The notes under the pieces: model-generated | The model's database searches: none | Told to the model about the DNA's origin: nothing | What the model saw: only the letters and a program-made list of their open reading frames with translations | Assembly (NCBI GenBank): GCA_024449915.1 | Contig: JAMZAV010000154.1 | Span: 372,001-436,000 of the forward strand | Length of the DNA: 64,000 nucleotides | Direction: 5' to 3' | DNA from: Sweltsa coloradensis | Lineage: Eukaryota > Arthropoda > Insecta > Plecoptera > Chloroperlidae | Shown here: piece by piece, positions 12,491 to 24,229 of the stretch | How the letters are laid out: every line of letters begins with the position of its first letter | Position numbering within the stretch: position 1 is the first letter of the stretch | Program-made: the position numbers and the translations under genes

Positions 12491-13007
12491 CTACATTCCC
12501 GCTCTGGAATTAATCACCAAGATGGCTTCTAATTCGCTGCTGCGACGACCTAACCTAGAGAGTTAGACGATCCTCCGCTAGGCGGAGATCGAGAGGACCT
12601 TGAAGAGCCGGCCTGTCCACGTAGCTTCAGCCCAAACAACATGTGGCTCAGAGCCTGGGTAATACCACTGAACCCACGGGAAAACCAGTGTAGCCAATAA
12701 CAAGTGTAGCAAAGAGATCAGTTTGATGGCTTGAATTCTAAGACGAGTTAGGAACAATGAAAAAATAACTAACAAACGAGATTTTTTGAGATGGTGGCCT
12801 TGATGAATGTTTTTGGGTGTGAGTCGATTTAAAATAATTGTTATTCAGAAAGGTTTGTTGATATACACTTTTAAAAAATTACCCGAATGGATTTGTGGAG
12901 AAAAATATTTCGAATACTCATAGAAAAAGTCGAAATTTACACTGAAAACGAAAAAAATGAATAATTTCCACCACTAATCCATTAATTTGGGTCTACTTTA
13001 GAGCTCA

Positions 13008-13195
13008 CTACACTACATTACACTACACTACACTACACTACACAACGATACACTACACTACACTACACTACACAACGATACACTACACTTATCTACACTA
13101 CACTTATCTACACAGCAATACACTAAACCACACTTCACTACACTACACTACACACCACTAATCTTCACTAATCTACACTACACTACACAAATAGC
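13008..13195 (+). repeat. (CTACA)n-type minisatellite
   Basis: Runs of CACTACACTACACT, interrupted by CAACGATA and TTATCTA variants that themselves repeat. A 30-bp higher-order unit (pentamers plus CACAACGATA) is visible twice at about 13030-13090. Confidence 0.9.
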
Positions 13196-14327
13196 AAGGC
13201 AACTTTCCAAGGCGGTGTCATCTACATTGTTGCAACAATCCACTGGTTGTTTTTATGAACACCTTCTGTTGTCTATCTATAAATACAACAACCTGTAGAT
13301 CAGACGAGTAGTGTACGCACAGCATTGGCAATAATAAGCTAAACAGACAAAAACAAGAACAGACAAGACTGAAAACAGATGAAGAAACTGGACTTTTCCA
13401 GACAATTTGTGCGTATATATTATGTCACTAAAAAGTTTTCTTAGTTACGGTAACTAAGTATAGAATAGTATAACTAAGTATTTGAAAATGTGTTGTTTTT
13501 TAGTAAAAATTAATATAGGTAATTCTGGAATCGCAGTGGAATGCGTGAGGAACGCAATCGTTTGGTGGCCTAGCTAGAGCAATCATCGGTGATGTGCGGC
13601 TTAAGGCCGGGGGCATCACTCGGAAATATCCGATATGTTACTACTATAAATATTCGGTTCTAAGATTGTTGAGTCCGTAATTATGCTATATTGTAAGTCC
13701 ATCGTCAATCATTAAGTATAGAACAGTATTACTAAGTATTTGCTGTTGTTTGTTAGTTACAATTAATACAGGGCAACTACATTGACAAAGTTCACCTACT
13801 TATAATTAGTCGTTTACGCTTATAGTAGGGCAGAATAAACCTAGTTAGACCCAAAGAGGGCATGCATTTCACCTTGGGCGGGTTTTCCCACTATTTAATT
13901 AAAAAAAAAAAAAAATTGAGTTCTTTTTAATTTGAAAGTATGTACACAATACATGTATTGAAACGTGGGTATACAAGTATCACCACCAAATATCGACTAT
14001 GTGAGACAAAATGTTTTAAGTGTCAAAATCAGGAAGTACTTGAAAGAGAAAATAAGGAAAGAAAGTTGTCAATGAGTTTATTTAGGGGGTACTTGAGCTG
14101 CTTTATCAGGAGAGCGAATGGGAAGAAAAGATATTGTTGAGTCGGACATAGTTTGAGCGAGGAGCTTCACCTCAGGCTCTGAGTAAACATCTATTATGTC
14201 CGTCAGGAGAAACTAACATCGAAGTTATTTTAACAATTTAAATCTGTGGTACCACACTAACACCGTTTAATATTCATTAACTATAAAATGACCCAACTCG
14301 AGCTTCTGCTGTTGCGTTATGGTGAAT
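13196..14327. other. Intergenic DNA with a SINE S 3' fragment at 13828-13893
   Basis: Only the 3' end of SINE family S is recognisable (CTAGTTAGAC, GAGGGCATGCATTTCACC, GGCGGGTTTTCCCAC at 13828-13893). The ORF at 13940-14140 has no supporting feature. The remainder is unassigned AT-rich DNA. Confidence 0.5.
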
Positions 14328-14969
14328 CTATCGGCATAATTTTATTTTTCTTAAAAATAAGTTTAACACAACTATGGACATAGTGTTTGTCAATCAAATA
14401 ATGATCGTCTGACAATGCCAAAACAATTTCTTATTTGTTTTTGGGTTGAGTAGTACGCCCAATAAAGACGATTAAAAGACGATTATAAAGAATTCAATTG
14501 CGTAAGCCCCGGACAAACTCTTTTCTACCGCCGGTGCAAATTTGGCGACGGTAAAACAAATTTCGTACGATGCAAGGTGTTCAAGAGAAAACTTTAAAAA
14601 TGTTTTTATGAAGATAATAGTATTTGATACGAAATTAAACAAAACATTGTCTTCAAGACCCAAAAAGAATATGTCCGAGGTAAACGCCATTGAATTCACT
14701 ATAATCGTCTTTATTGGGCGAACAACTCAAACGAAAAATTAATAAAAAATAGTTTGGCAATGTCAGAAGATCATAATTGATTGTTTTATTAATAAACTTA
14801 TATTTATTTAAGGTGATTTGATTTACTGTTGCCATATTAATACACTTTGTCTATTCGAGACGAAGAGAAAGAAAGAAAGAGAGAGAGAGAGACCAGCCGC
14901 GACCAAATCGTATGTGCCACCGCGGACTGCAAAATATTTCTTTATGAAAATTAAAATTATGCCGATAGA
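14328..14969. mobile_element. Foldback MITE interrupted by a SINE
   Basis: The left arm starts CTATCGGCATAATTTTA at 14328 and its inverse ends at 14969. The arms continue to GCCCAATAAAGACGATTA (left near 14457, inverse near 14700-14720) and about GAATTCAAT, so each arm is about 200 bp around a centre near 14600. The right arm is split at about 14842-14938 by a SINE U fragment. Removing that insert restores arm pairing, so the SINE arrived later. Confidence 0.7.
14842..14938 (-). mobile_element. SINE family U fragment with GA microsatellite
   Basis: Shares the tail word TATTCGAGACGA and the head end AATCGTATGTGCCACCGCGG with copies at 53937-54118 and 55855-56038. The middle is replaced by a (GAAA)n/(GA)n run, so it is a partial or internally deleted copy. 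It is nested in the foldback element. Confidence 0.6.
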
Positions 14970-17371
14970 GTTTTTGCTTCTTTGAGCTCTTGAGCCTAGT
15001 TGTTATATCTTTAGCTTGTCAGGTGGGTGTTCTACCGAGTCTGTTTGTTGCCGGTGTCAGCTCCCGCCCAAGGTCGCCGCATCCTCTCATAACAAACAAG
15101 ATGGCGGACATGAAGTTCGGCGCAACAAACAATCAGAGCGGTTGATAATAAACACGGGCTATTCTGGACGCGACTATTTCCATCTTCTGTTGTCTTCGCT
15201 TTGTTAGGGTCGCGGATTCGACTCCAGCCCTGGACAATATGACTGAGCCTTTCTCATATCATAAATAGCCTTAAAACAGTCATAATATGACATGAAAGTG
15301 TTTTTTTACGTCTATTCTCATCTCTATTGTTATTTGTAATGGAACGGAAAAGATTAGAATATTAGGCCTGTATTTAAAAATTACTCTTTCAGAACCAATG
15401 TACACAATCATGGACATTAACTTTCTAAATTTATGTATGAGTAAAAGATTTTTTTTCAATTTGACACCAATTTTTTTAAATAAAAATTAAATACATTCCC
15501 CCCCCCCCCCCCTAGCAATTTGTCGAAAAGTGCCTTTTTAGAGAAGATTGAAAAAACACACCTGCAAAAAAGGCTACAAATGGAAAAATTTGGTTTGTCC
15601 CGGAATAGTTATATAATTTTTTAGTAATTGTTACTTTTTAAGATAAAAAATATGTAAAATATGTTAAAAATTCGGGAAAAAATCGTTTTAAGACCTCAAA
15701 TTTAAATTTTTACCTAAAATGAAGCTTAAATTACTAAAGCCAAAATTTCCCAAAATTTCTAAATATTTTTAAAATCACAACAAATATTAGAAAAAAATTA
15801 GTAATTTGAAATAATTGATCAAAATAATTTAATTTTGACCAATTTAATTCGGTACTGAAAGGGTTTTAAGCAAGGTACGACTAATATATCCATCAGATAT
15901 TAGGAATGCCAGAAGACTCAATTAATCTTGTTACCCAGACAAAATGCACAGAACGACAATACTGCTCAGACTGGATACATATAATTAAGGTGAATTATTT
16001 GTGCATTATGAATTTAATTAAAAACAAATTTTTTTGGTTATCATCGACTTAATGATCTACACTTTTATGTGTGTACAACAAGTTAAAGGATAATATATAC
16101 AAATTAAATGATACTGACACTGTTATTATTAATTGTTTGTGTTGTTACAACGTGAAAATGAAATAATTACGATACGAATTGAAGAAAGTAAATTATTATA
16201 AACTTAATAGAGGTGTGATTAATTATTTCATGAAATAAAATCCAGGAAAAGAATGTTATATATTTGGGAATGCAATAAACTAACGGATTCATTAGTTCAC
16301 TAAATTAGCCAAAAAATGTAATTTATTTGAACAAGAAGTAAGTAAAAACTTTCACGATAACAGAAATAAGTGGTTATAAATATGTGATTGTTCGTTCACA
16401 ATTCGTTTGTACTTTCATGAAGATGATAATTTTATTGGTGTTAAATGAGAGTTTCTCCTGTGAAAAATAATTCAATACGTGCACATTAGACATGAGACTG
16501 CAAAATCAAAAGTGGGCATATTGAATGCGTGATCAAAAATATGAGGAAGTGCTTTTAAAAACAAGAATAGTTAAATAGTTTCATGAATGCAAGAGTATAA
16601 GTATAATAAATTAAAAAAATAAATAAACCAGCCCAGTAAAACAAGGTTAATATTATGACTGTAGTTATAATGGACGACTCTTGGATTTGTGGGTAATGCA
16701 CACCGAATAGGCATTTTATTTTTATTTATATTTATTTATTTATCGTCTATCATATTCGGTTAAAAAACTGATTTAAAAATGAGGACAACTAAATAAATCT
16801 ACTTACATTGATGCAGACACACCAATGAACTAATGGTTAAGTCAATATTTTAAACACTATATGACAACAATGTATTAAAACAAAAAAATGTTGGTACCAA
16901 ATTCAAAATGGATATTAAATGCATTTAATTAATGAACCAAATAAAAAAAGGGTGAAAAAGAAAGAAAAAAGAAAAAGAAAATCATCAAAAAAGAAAAACG
17001 CAAAGAAAAAAATGATTTATTAGACAATCCCACCCAAACGAATTATGAGGTGTGCCAAAAATGCAAAATAATTAAATGATAAGATGTATGTCCTGTAAGG
17101 GGTTATCCATAAATGATGTCAGATAATTTGTAAGGAGGGCTGACTGCTTCCTGTAACATCTGTACAAGCACTGGATATAATTTCCGATTTTAAGTGATTT
17201 CAAAATATGTAATTATCATTTTTGTATGTCCTAGTGGAAAATATAGTTCAATTATTTGATCTAAATGTGAATTATTTTTAAAACTGCTAAATTCTCCTCA
17301 TAAAATGTTCTCGATCGTGGCTGTGTGAGTGGGTGTGGAAGTTAATTTTGGTCCAAATTTGAAAGACATGA
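14970..17371. other. Intergenic DNA; family Z repeat at about 16722-17056
   Basis: The 15.0-16.7 kb part has no recognised repeat or coding segment apart from homopolymer runs (C run at 15498). From about 16722 the words TTTATTTATCGTCTATCATA, AAAACTGATTT and, near 17010-17050, CCAAACGAATTATGAGG match 60013-60310. A shorter piece is at 28084-28160. This family looks like a mobile element of about 300 bp of unknown class. Confidence 0.45.
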
Positions 17372-17754
17372 TTAAGAGGGAAGACTACCGCCAATATTAA
17401 AACCACACGGAATTACCCTATTTTTGTAATATTCTCACAAAAAGGCACTGAAAATCGAAAAAGTGGATAATATGCCCCATGAAGTTTTGTTAGAATTATA
17501 CCCTGCAAGAATGTTTGCTCAAATATTATAATCAGTGGCGCTTTTAATTAAAGAATAAATTAATTGAATTTAATCCGTAATTAAAGTCACAGCTGTTCAA
17601 AATATTTGAAAAACATTATTGTCGTGTATAGTTCTAACAAAACTACATGGGTCATATTATCCACTTTTTGATTTTGCGTGGCTTTTTGTGAGATATTACA
17701 AAAAAAGGGTAGTTTCGCGTGGTTTTAATGTTGGCGACTATCCTTCCTTCTTAA
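17372..17754. mobile_element. Palindromic MITE with TTAA flanks, family H copy 1
   Basis: The left end TTAAGAGGGAAGACTACCGC is mirrored at 17731-17754 (GGCGACTATCCTTCCTTC then TTAA). The arms extend through AATATTAAAACCAC, GAAAAAGTGGATAATATG and TTTTGTTAGAA, so nearly the whole 383 bp can fold back. The same structure is at 40734-41110. TTAA on both sides in both copies suggests a TTAA target duplication, as in piggyBac-type transposons; that class is inferred. Confidence 0.7.
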
Positions 17755-18330
17755 CCCTATCCTTGATTCAAGTATGTCGGAAGCTAATGTAACGTATAGA
17801 ACGAGGTTTGGCGCGCCGCAAGTGCAAGTGAATGAAAAACAAGTGATATTTCAAGTGAAGGTCAAAGCTTTGGACAACTTAGAGGTAATGAGAGAAGTTA
17901 CAAGTAATTGAATTTAAGTCGTTTACCTTAGGAGTCGGAAAAACCAGGCTGTGTTTGGTGTCTATCCTCTAATAATCCCAAGAAAAAAACTCGAGAAAAT
18001 AAAAGTCGAAAATATGTCGAAACGAACAAGTCAAAAAACAGACAGAAAATGACAAAAGACAACAAAAAATTTGTGAAAAAAGTCGAAATATAATAAAATA
18101 TCATAAATCCACTTATAAAAGAATGATAATGACAATGTTGAAATAGATGATACTTAATATGATAGTTATAAATTAAATAAAGAACTACGGAAGTGACCAT
18201 TATTCTTAGCAGTGGTCGTCAACTCTAGACCAATCAGACAGCCATTTGTCATCTGATGTGATCTTGAATGTCTCTTTTAAACGCCTTATCAGAGATCCGT
18301 GACTCACGAATGTCCATAGGCAGAGAGGTG
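17755..18330. other. Intergenic DNA, no gene seen
   Basis: AT-rich sequence without recognised repeats. A minus-strand ORF at 17928-18200 is hydrophobic only because of its A/T content and shows no family features. Confidence 0.4.
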
Positions 18331-19116
18331 GGTGTGAATCAATTGTGCATTTTTATATAGATGTCCAAAAATTTTTATGCGTGTACTACACACCAAAATA
18401 GTCATTTTTAGACTGGAAGTCCATTCGTCTCTCAATCCATTTACCTATGGCGGCCATCTCTAAAGATTGAACAGTGATATTTCTTAACAAAATTGCCATA
18501 AAATGTGCAAAATTTGAAATTTTCGGCCTCGAAATCCACGGAATACTAATTATCCTGCCATATTTGAGTTCCCGATGGTCGATTTAATACTAACAATGGT
18601 GTCACATGCCAATATTCCGTTGAAATGTGGTAGTCTTATTACACTATAGACGCCATCTTTAAAGATGGCTGCGATGTGTAAATGGATTGAGATACGACTG
18701 GACTCCTGGACTAAAAGTGACGGATTGGGTATCTAGTGCACGAATAACAAAAATTTGACCTCTACACACGTTTTTACAGTCAACTCGGCTGTCGTAGGAA
18801 CCAGTTAAATTTCATAACAAAATTGCCTTAAAATGTAAAATTTGCCATTTACGGCCTCAAAATCAACGGAATACTAATTTTGATGTCAAATTTGAGTTCC
18901 CCATGGTCGATTTAATGGAAAAAGTCGGTGCCACGTGCCAAGACTCCCCCGAAATCGTGGTAGTCTTATTACACTTTGGCGCCATCTTTAAAGATGGCCG
19001 CCATAGGTAAATGAAATTGAGAGACAAATGGACTCCCGGTCTAAAAAGGACTCTTTTGGTGTATAGTACACGCATTAAAAAAATTTTGACCTCTATAAAA
19101 ATGCACAATTGATCCT
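18331..19116. mobile_element. Palindromic element just upstream of the promoter
   Basis: The outer arms (about 18336-18470 and 18985-19116) are inverted copies sharing CAATTGTGCATTTTTATA, GTCCATTCGTCTCTCA and ATGGCGGCCATC. The interior is a diverged head-to-tail duplication of about 340 bp: CATAACAAAATTGCC, ACGGAATACTAATT, TTGAGTTCCC and GTAGTCTTATTACACT occur near 18485-18660 and again near 18815-18975. Its right edge is about 115 bp from the TATA box, so it could affect expression of the gene downstream; that is inference. Confidence 0.65.
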
Positions 19117-19229
19117 AATGGTGAAACATGGAAGCCGGACTTTTCTTTACCAAATTTAGAAATGATATTCAGGGGTAGGGACTCCCCCTAAGTGTCTGTC
19201 TACTGAAGTGTGACCTTGCAACCTCTTGA

Positions 19230-19265
19230 TATATAAGCCGAGGTGTTCTGCGCGCGGACCAGTAG
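19230..19265 (+). promoter_or_regulatory. Core promoter: TATA box and initiator
   Basis: TATATAAG lies at 19230-19237. An initiator-like CCAGTA has its A at 19261, exactly 31 bp from the first T of the TATA box, which is the standard metazoan spacing. The surrounding 150 bp is much more GC- and CpG-rich than the flanks. The first exon of the gene follows. No DPE was found at +28. The start site is predicted from motifs, not measured. Confidence 0.6.
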
Positions 19266-20170
19266 TCGTACACTGGTGATAGCAGAGAGCACAGACGTTG
19301 CAACAACTTTCGTTTTCTCGCGCTGCACTCGCGTGCGCAGACCGGCTGCGCACTAGCACGCACAGTACTCGCGCGGCAACCAGCTGTTAGGCACGCGCTC
19401 TGGCCACCGGTACAACACTCGCATCAGTTTTCGATTTTGAATTTTTATTTTCAAAACTAACAAAATACAGAACATTTTATGAAAGTTATTTTTTTTATCA
19501 AAAGTGTTTTTTTTGCGTTTGGTTCAACTAAAAAAAAAGTGCTCGAAGGATTTTGGTTACGAATAGCTCAGGAAGTGCTTTTTGGATTTTGAAAGTTGAA
19601 GTGTTGTGTTCAAAAAGTTGATAAGAGTTGTTAAAAGTGAACATAATCGTTTTAAACAATATTATTTTCTGGGTAAACGTGATTTTTTTTAAAATATTTA
19701 ACCAAGAAAGTGAAACTGTGATAGTGAAGGAATAGTCAACATTTAATGTGAAATCAACATTCCAAGGTACTTCAAAGTTATCAAGAATATTAACCCAAAG
19801 TGGACCCATTAAATTTGTGATTTACGAGGTCAATGATACATTTCAAAAGTTGAAGCCAAATCCAAAATTAAGATCTTGCCAATTCATCTAAGCTAGTTTA
19901 AGTAGTTAAACCTTTGCTTTTTCAAGACCAGTGTGAGCTTAATTAACCGAATGAGTTAATTATTCATGACCTGAACGAGTGAGTACAGTTTTTTCAAAAT
20001 GTATTCTGACATTTGCCGATGAAAACTCTAAGAATATCGAACCTTGATCCATTTGATTTTTTTCTTCGACCAATTCAAGAAAACAAGTTTCCAACGAAAC
20101 CGAAAGTCGTTTCTTCTAGCTACGTAACTTTCGTTGAATATTTTACCAAGGAGTGTTGGTTTGAGTGAGA
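19261..20170 (+). other. Predicted 5' leader with upstream ORFs
   Basis: About 910 nt from the predicted start site to the ATG, assuming no leader intron. The first 170 nt is CpG-rich. Upstream ATGs open several short ORFs: 37 codons at 19479-19592; very short ones at about 19748, 19832, 19965 and 19999; and 49 codons at 20019-20168. The last stops 2 nt before the main ATG. An in-frame TGA at 20162-20164 bars extension of the main frame upstream. Such a leader would be expected to lower or regulate translation. Confidence 0.5.
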
Positions 20171-20387
20171 ATGCGGATCAGTAGGTTGTTGTTTAGGGGT
20201 GAGGATGGGGGGAAGGCGAGGACGAAGACAAAGACAAAGAGGAAGACTCTGTGTAAGAGGTTCGATGTGAGGAAGGTGAAGGTGGCCTTCTTATGTGAAG
20301 AGGACACGAGGAACGGGAGGAGAAGTAGTGTGTGCGCTACCCTGGGACGCAAACAGGAGGAAGCCAGGAAGATCAGGCCGGGATTCT
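20171..20387 (+). CDS. Exon 1 coding part, probable CD36/SR-B family gene (partial)
   Basis: Encodes the cytosolic N-terminal tail, 72 codons plus one nucleotide. The ATG has A at -3 and an in-frame stop 9 nt upstream. The tail is strongly basic: KARTKTKTKRKTLCKR at about residues 15-30, then RKVKVAFLCEEDTRNGRRSS and QEEARKIRPGF before the splice. The reading frame meets the donor GTAAGT at 20388. The intron is phase 1, and T + GC from the exon at 57822 gives Cys. Known CD36-family N-tails are short (about 10-30 residues), so 72 residues is long. Either this lineage has an extension or the true start is elsewhere. The exon identity depends on the pairing with exon 2. Confidence 0.6.
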
Positions 20388-20683
20388 GTAAGTACACTAG
20401 TCTATTATAAAAAATTAAACTATATAACAGGTTGTAACGTTACAAATACAAATCATTTGAAGTTTCACTGTTATTTATATAATACATTTTTATTCCATAC
20501 ACCAACTGTCCAACATGTCAATTTAATGTTCTGTTTTTTGGTATTTTTATTTTTAATTTGTTTGATAAAGACTTCTGTAAAAAAGTTGAAATTTCACCTT
20601 TTAAATGCAAATATTATGTAAATAAACAATGAAAAGTCCAATGATTTGTGTTAATTGTAAAATTACACTAGTCGAGTTTATAT

Positions 20684-20872
20684 GGCTTTGATTCGGGAGG
20701 TCCCGGGTTCAAATCCCGTAGAGACCGGCAATCCTGACTTAAGGTATTTTCCGAGGTTTTCATCAGTCGTTAATGCAAATGCAAGGGGTTGAGTCCTCGG
20801 AAATCCCTTCACAATAATTGTCCTCACTGAAATATACCTAAGAGGGGCATGAATCGCACCCTGGATAAAACC
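20684..20872 (+). mobile_element. SINE family S, copy 1
   Basis: tRNA-derived SINE. The pol III B box GGTTCAAATCC sits in GGTCCCGGGTTCAAATCCCG (20699-20718). The body has ACCGGCAATCCTGACT, TTTTCATCAGTCGTTAATGC, GGGGTTGAGTCCTC and CATCCCTTCACAAT-like words. The 3' end is AGAGGGGCATGAATCGCACC. The A-box half of the head is missing. It ends in an (ACA)n/(TTA)n-type tail at about 20873-20905. It lies only about 300 bp after the exon 1 donor. Confidence 0.75.
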
Positions 20873-21116
20873 ACACCAACAACAACAACAATTATTATTA
20901 TTATTGTTCTAGTTTATATGGTAGGTACAAGGTCCACTTTATCTCCATGCGTCCGACGACGATCCACTCACTCGCCGAAGGAAATAAGGTTTCTAGAATG
21001 TTCACTAGGAGATTTAGTGGACCTTGTGGTAACTATACATCTGGGACCCGATTTCTGTAAATTTCCCAAATCGTCCGATCTTTAATCGACCAACAATTCA
21101 GAAGTTATTAAGTAAA

Positions 21117-21192
21117 CTCTCTCGGTAGCTCAGTGGTAAAGCACCCAACATACAATGTGGAGACCCCGATTCGATACCCCACTGAGACACGT
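21117..21192 (+). mobile_element. tRNA-like SINE head
   Basis: TCTCGGTAGCTCAGTGGTAA (A-box-like) and GATTCGATACCCC (B-box-like), with complementary ends TCTCGGT/ACTGAGA, give a tRNA shape of about 75 nt. The anticodon arm is imperfect. A T-arm of the same family is part of the hairpin at 38504-38535. Not a credible functional tRNA. Confidence 0.5.
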
Positions 21193-21910
21193 TTTGTAAT
21201 TTCTCGATTGATTTACATATGACGATGGTAATTAAATAATGTGATTTACGAAATACTGTACCATGAAAGAAGTGGTAGAAGGAAAAAGGGAGAAAAGTGT
21301 GCAGATAATATAATTAAACCTAGAAAAAAGCCTGCCAGAATTACTGGTAGTTGATATCGAACTGATAACCACCCGATCTAGATCATAGCGCTACCTCTAT
21401 CAGCACAGGAAGATGAAAACCTGTTAGAGGTAGCCTATTCCTTGCGCGAAAGACTATCATGCAATCATCAGGTCCTCGGTCGCACCAATCTCTCCCAATC
21501 CTAAGTGAAAAACTCATCTTCAGAGAAAAGAACAAATTCAGGGATTTTGAGATAGTTTTTTCTTCTTAATTACCATCACACGTTTTACTTATCAATAAAT
21601 TATTCTAGTTATTTGTCCCCGGCCAAGGATGATGAGCATTTAAAAATATAAACACTAAGTCTGATGAAACCAATATTCGCACTTCCTAGACCACGTGTGG
21701 CAGTGACCCTAGCTACGCAGATAAGCGGGGTTCAAGTTCAGCGCTTAACTGTGCCACAACTTTAAAGTTTTAATAAGCTAATTACTATTTTTAACAGTAA
21801 CGGTGCAATATTATGCTGTCAAAGTTCGTTAAACTTATTTTTTTTAATAAGGTGTAATATTAAGAATTTTGTTATGTATATAAAAGCAATTATAATGTAT
21901 TCGTATATTA
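21193..21910. other. Intron DNA, tRNA-like remnants only
   Basis: Contains weak tRNA-like fragments (GATAACCACCCGATC near 21362, GGGGTTCAAGTTCAG near 21729). No gene seen. Confidence 0.4.
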
Positions 21911-22174
21911 CTAGGAAACGCTAAATCGTTGTTAGACGAGTAAGTGTGCCATGTGGGAACATAGATATAATATAAGGTATTAATTAAAGGGTTTTGAGTT
22001 TAGTTGGAATAAGGACGCGTCAAGTGAAAGGACATAATGCGCCACTCTAGCCTATGATAGGCTAGGGAGGAAAGAACCATGATAGATCCAGCCTTTATAG
22101 GGAAATAGAATGTTACCGGGTACTCAACACATGGCTCGCTCACTCTTCTAACAAAGACAATTGCGTTTTACTAG
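21911..22174. mobile_element. Palindromic CTAG element, copy F1
   Basis: CTAGGAAACGC at 21911 and its inverse GCGTTTTACTAG to 22174. The arms run about 60 bp (GTTGTTAGACGAG, GCCATGTG, ACCCGG). The outer 13 bp and GTTGTTnGAnGAG closely match the stem-loop terminus of the helentron-like elements, so this looks like two such termini in inverted orientation. The centre carries GACGCGTCAA and CGCCACTCTAGCCTA, also found at the end of repeat W (49144). Confidence 0.65.
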
Positions 22175-22216
22175 TAATGTATAATTATGTATTATTTAGG
22201 ATGAATACCTAAAATC

Positions 22217-22695
22217 CGTTGAAAAATAAATAAAACGTAAAGTTGTTGTCATAAGAATAAATTATATAGACATTGGACATGAATGAGCCACGAGAGTGTT
22301 TTTTACCACTTGAATATCACATGCATCACTTTCTTTCTCCGTTTAGTCTAATTATTAATTAGTTAGCTACAATATTGGCCTACATTAATTTAAATATGCA
22401 TTTCACTTTTTGAACCTTGTAACGGTCATAAGTATTAACTAAAAGGGTGGGGGTGGATTGGCCGATTAATCTACAATCACCCTTATAATTAATGCTTATG
22501 ACCGTTACAAGTTTCAAAAAGTAAAATGCACATTTAAATTAATGTAGGCCGATATAGTAACTAACTTATAAATAAATCGACTAAACGCAGAAAGAAAATG
22601 ATGCATGTGATATTCAAGTGGTAAAAAACACTCCCATATGGCTCATTCACGTCAAAAGATAAAAATATCCATATGAATATAAATAATTTAGCTGT
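22217..22695. mobile_element. Palindromic MITE, family G copy 1
   Basis: Arms of about 200 bp share CATGAATGAGCCACGAGAGTG/its inverse near 22280 and 22630, ACTTGAATATCACATGCATC, CGTTTAGTC and CTTGTAACGGTCATAAG. They are separated by a short centre (GGGTGGGGGTGGATTGGCCG). A second copy is at 30839-31330. Nearly the whole element can form one hairpin. No ORF. Confidence 0.75.
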
Positions 22696-23130
22696 AGGCT
22701 TATTGTGGATTTAGGAATGGGAGATACGTTAAAGAAAAATAAATATTATAGCCGATCCTTGCAGGCTGTAGCCTCTGTAGATACAGAGGAAGTATGGGCT
22801 GTACGGCTCGTTTCTGTCACCATAGCCTGTTACGCTTGTAATGAAAATACGAAATTCTTTGTTCATGTCCCCCAACGATATGTTTTACACTGTGAGTAGC
22901 TTTGTACTAGAATATACCACTGGTGTGCGGGTACCCGAAGTTTAGGGTCGGGCATTTGGGGGCAGACCTGAACGTCAAAACACGTACCCGCTTCATTGTA
23001 TCTGTATCATGTTTAGGGTTCTGGATTAGACTCTGCAAGACTTACAAAAGAACATAAAAAGTGGAGACCAATAATCGACGTTTCGCTGGTATTGATTATT
23101 GAACCCCCTTATTAAAGAATGGGGTATGTA

Positions 23131-23424
23131 ATAGGAAAACGCCAGTCGTTGCTAGACGAGTGAGCGAGCCATGTGTTGAGTACCCGGTAACATTTCATTA
23201 CATCCCCCTACCTAGGGCTGGATCCAGCAAGGTTCTTTCCTCCCTACCCTATCATAGAATAGAGTGGTGAACTATGGCCTTACAGTTGACGCGCCCTTAT
23301 ACCAACTAAACACACAACCCTATCGTGTATACCTTGTAAATCAATCAACTTAAATGCAAATGTTCCCGGGTACTCAACACATGACTCGCTCACTCGTCTA
23401 ACAACGACTTTGGCGTATTCCTAG
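23131..23424. mobile_element. Palindromic CTAG element, copy F2
   Basis: Left TAGGAAAACGCCAGTCGTTG and right inverse to CTAG at 23421-23424. The arms contain AGACGAGTGAGCGAGCCATG and TGAGTACCCGG. The centre holds an inverted relative of the GACGCGTCAA module seen in F1. Same family as F1 and F3. Confidence 0.65.
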
Positions 23425-24229
23425 TCAGTCTAGTTAGCTAAGGTGGCGCCTTCCATTTGTACCTGGAATGTTGGAAACCCGCGAGTTCAAACAACGGTCG
23501 GTATAGATTTTTGTACATCTGGATTGTAATAAAAAATTATAGAACATGTTTTAAAATGCTTTTGTATCTTCGTTCACGGTTTTGGGCACTCCCCCGTTCT
23601 TGTGTACATATTTGGGCGGTCATAGGCTGGATAACCTACAGCTCAATTGAGATATTAACCAACTGTATAATTTCATTCGTATTTACTGATATTGCACTAG
23701 CCTAATTATTTCAAATGCCAAGGAACCAGTTTCAGTCGTAAGAACTCGAACGCACATCCCATGGTTAGGACCAACACGTAACAACATGGCCTAGCAGTAA
23801 AGTTGGTTACGAAATAACCAGTGCAGAAATGCATCATAAATAATATATCTTTGTAAAATAGAGGAGAGTTATTATTAGAAAACCCAAACCTGATAGGTGC
23901 GCTGCAATGCGAGCTATGTAACTTTTTTGTAAGATTTAAGTTGGCGTAAGACCACTTTTTCTTTGCAAGTGCTTTTTGAATGCATTGTAAGTGATTGTTG
24001 TCAATTTTCTATTGTTACTTGTTATTATAAACCTAAAAAAACTCATATTAAAACCTTTATTCTATGGATTCTGGCTAACTTTTTCATTTTTTTCTTTCAA
24101 AACGCAATATATCACCATTACCTTAATGTCCATGTGAAATATGAACTTTGTAGCACAACCCGTTTGGTCAGAATCGGCCCAAATGTCACGAAAATATCGC
24201 ACTAAAAATAGAAAAAATCGTAAAAGTAC
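23425..24229. other. Intron DNA, no gene seen
   Basis: AT-rich, no repeat recognised. The ORF at 23457-23705 lacks domain features. The isolated words GTACCTGG and CCCGCGAGTTCAAAC near 23460-23490 are weakly SINE-like. Confidence 0.35.

Noticed and set aside
15016..15207. Possible upstream exon with CAAGATGGCGGAC
   Set aside because: The word CAAGATGGC occurs in several repeats here, and no donor or acceptor frames a coding segment.
20295..20621. 108-codon ORF overlapping exon 1 in another frame
   Set aside because: It runs from inside the exon into the intron and through an AT-rich stretch. The frame that meets the donor in phase with exon 2 is preferred.
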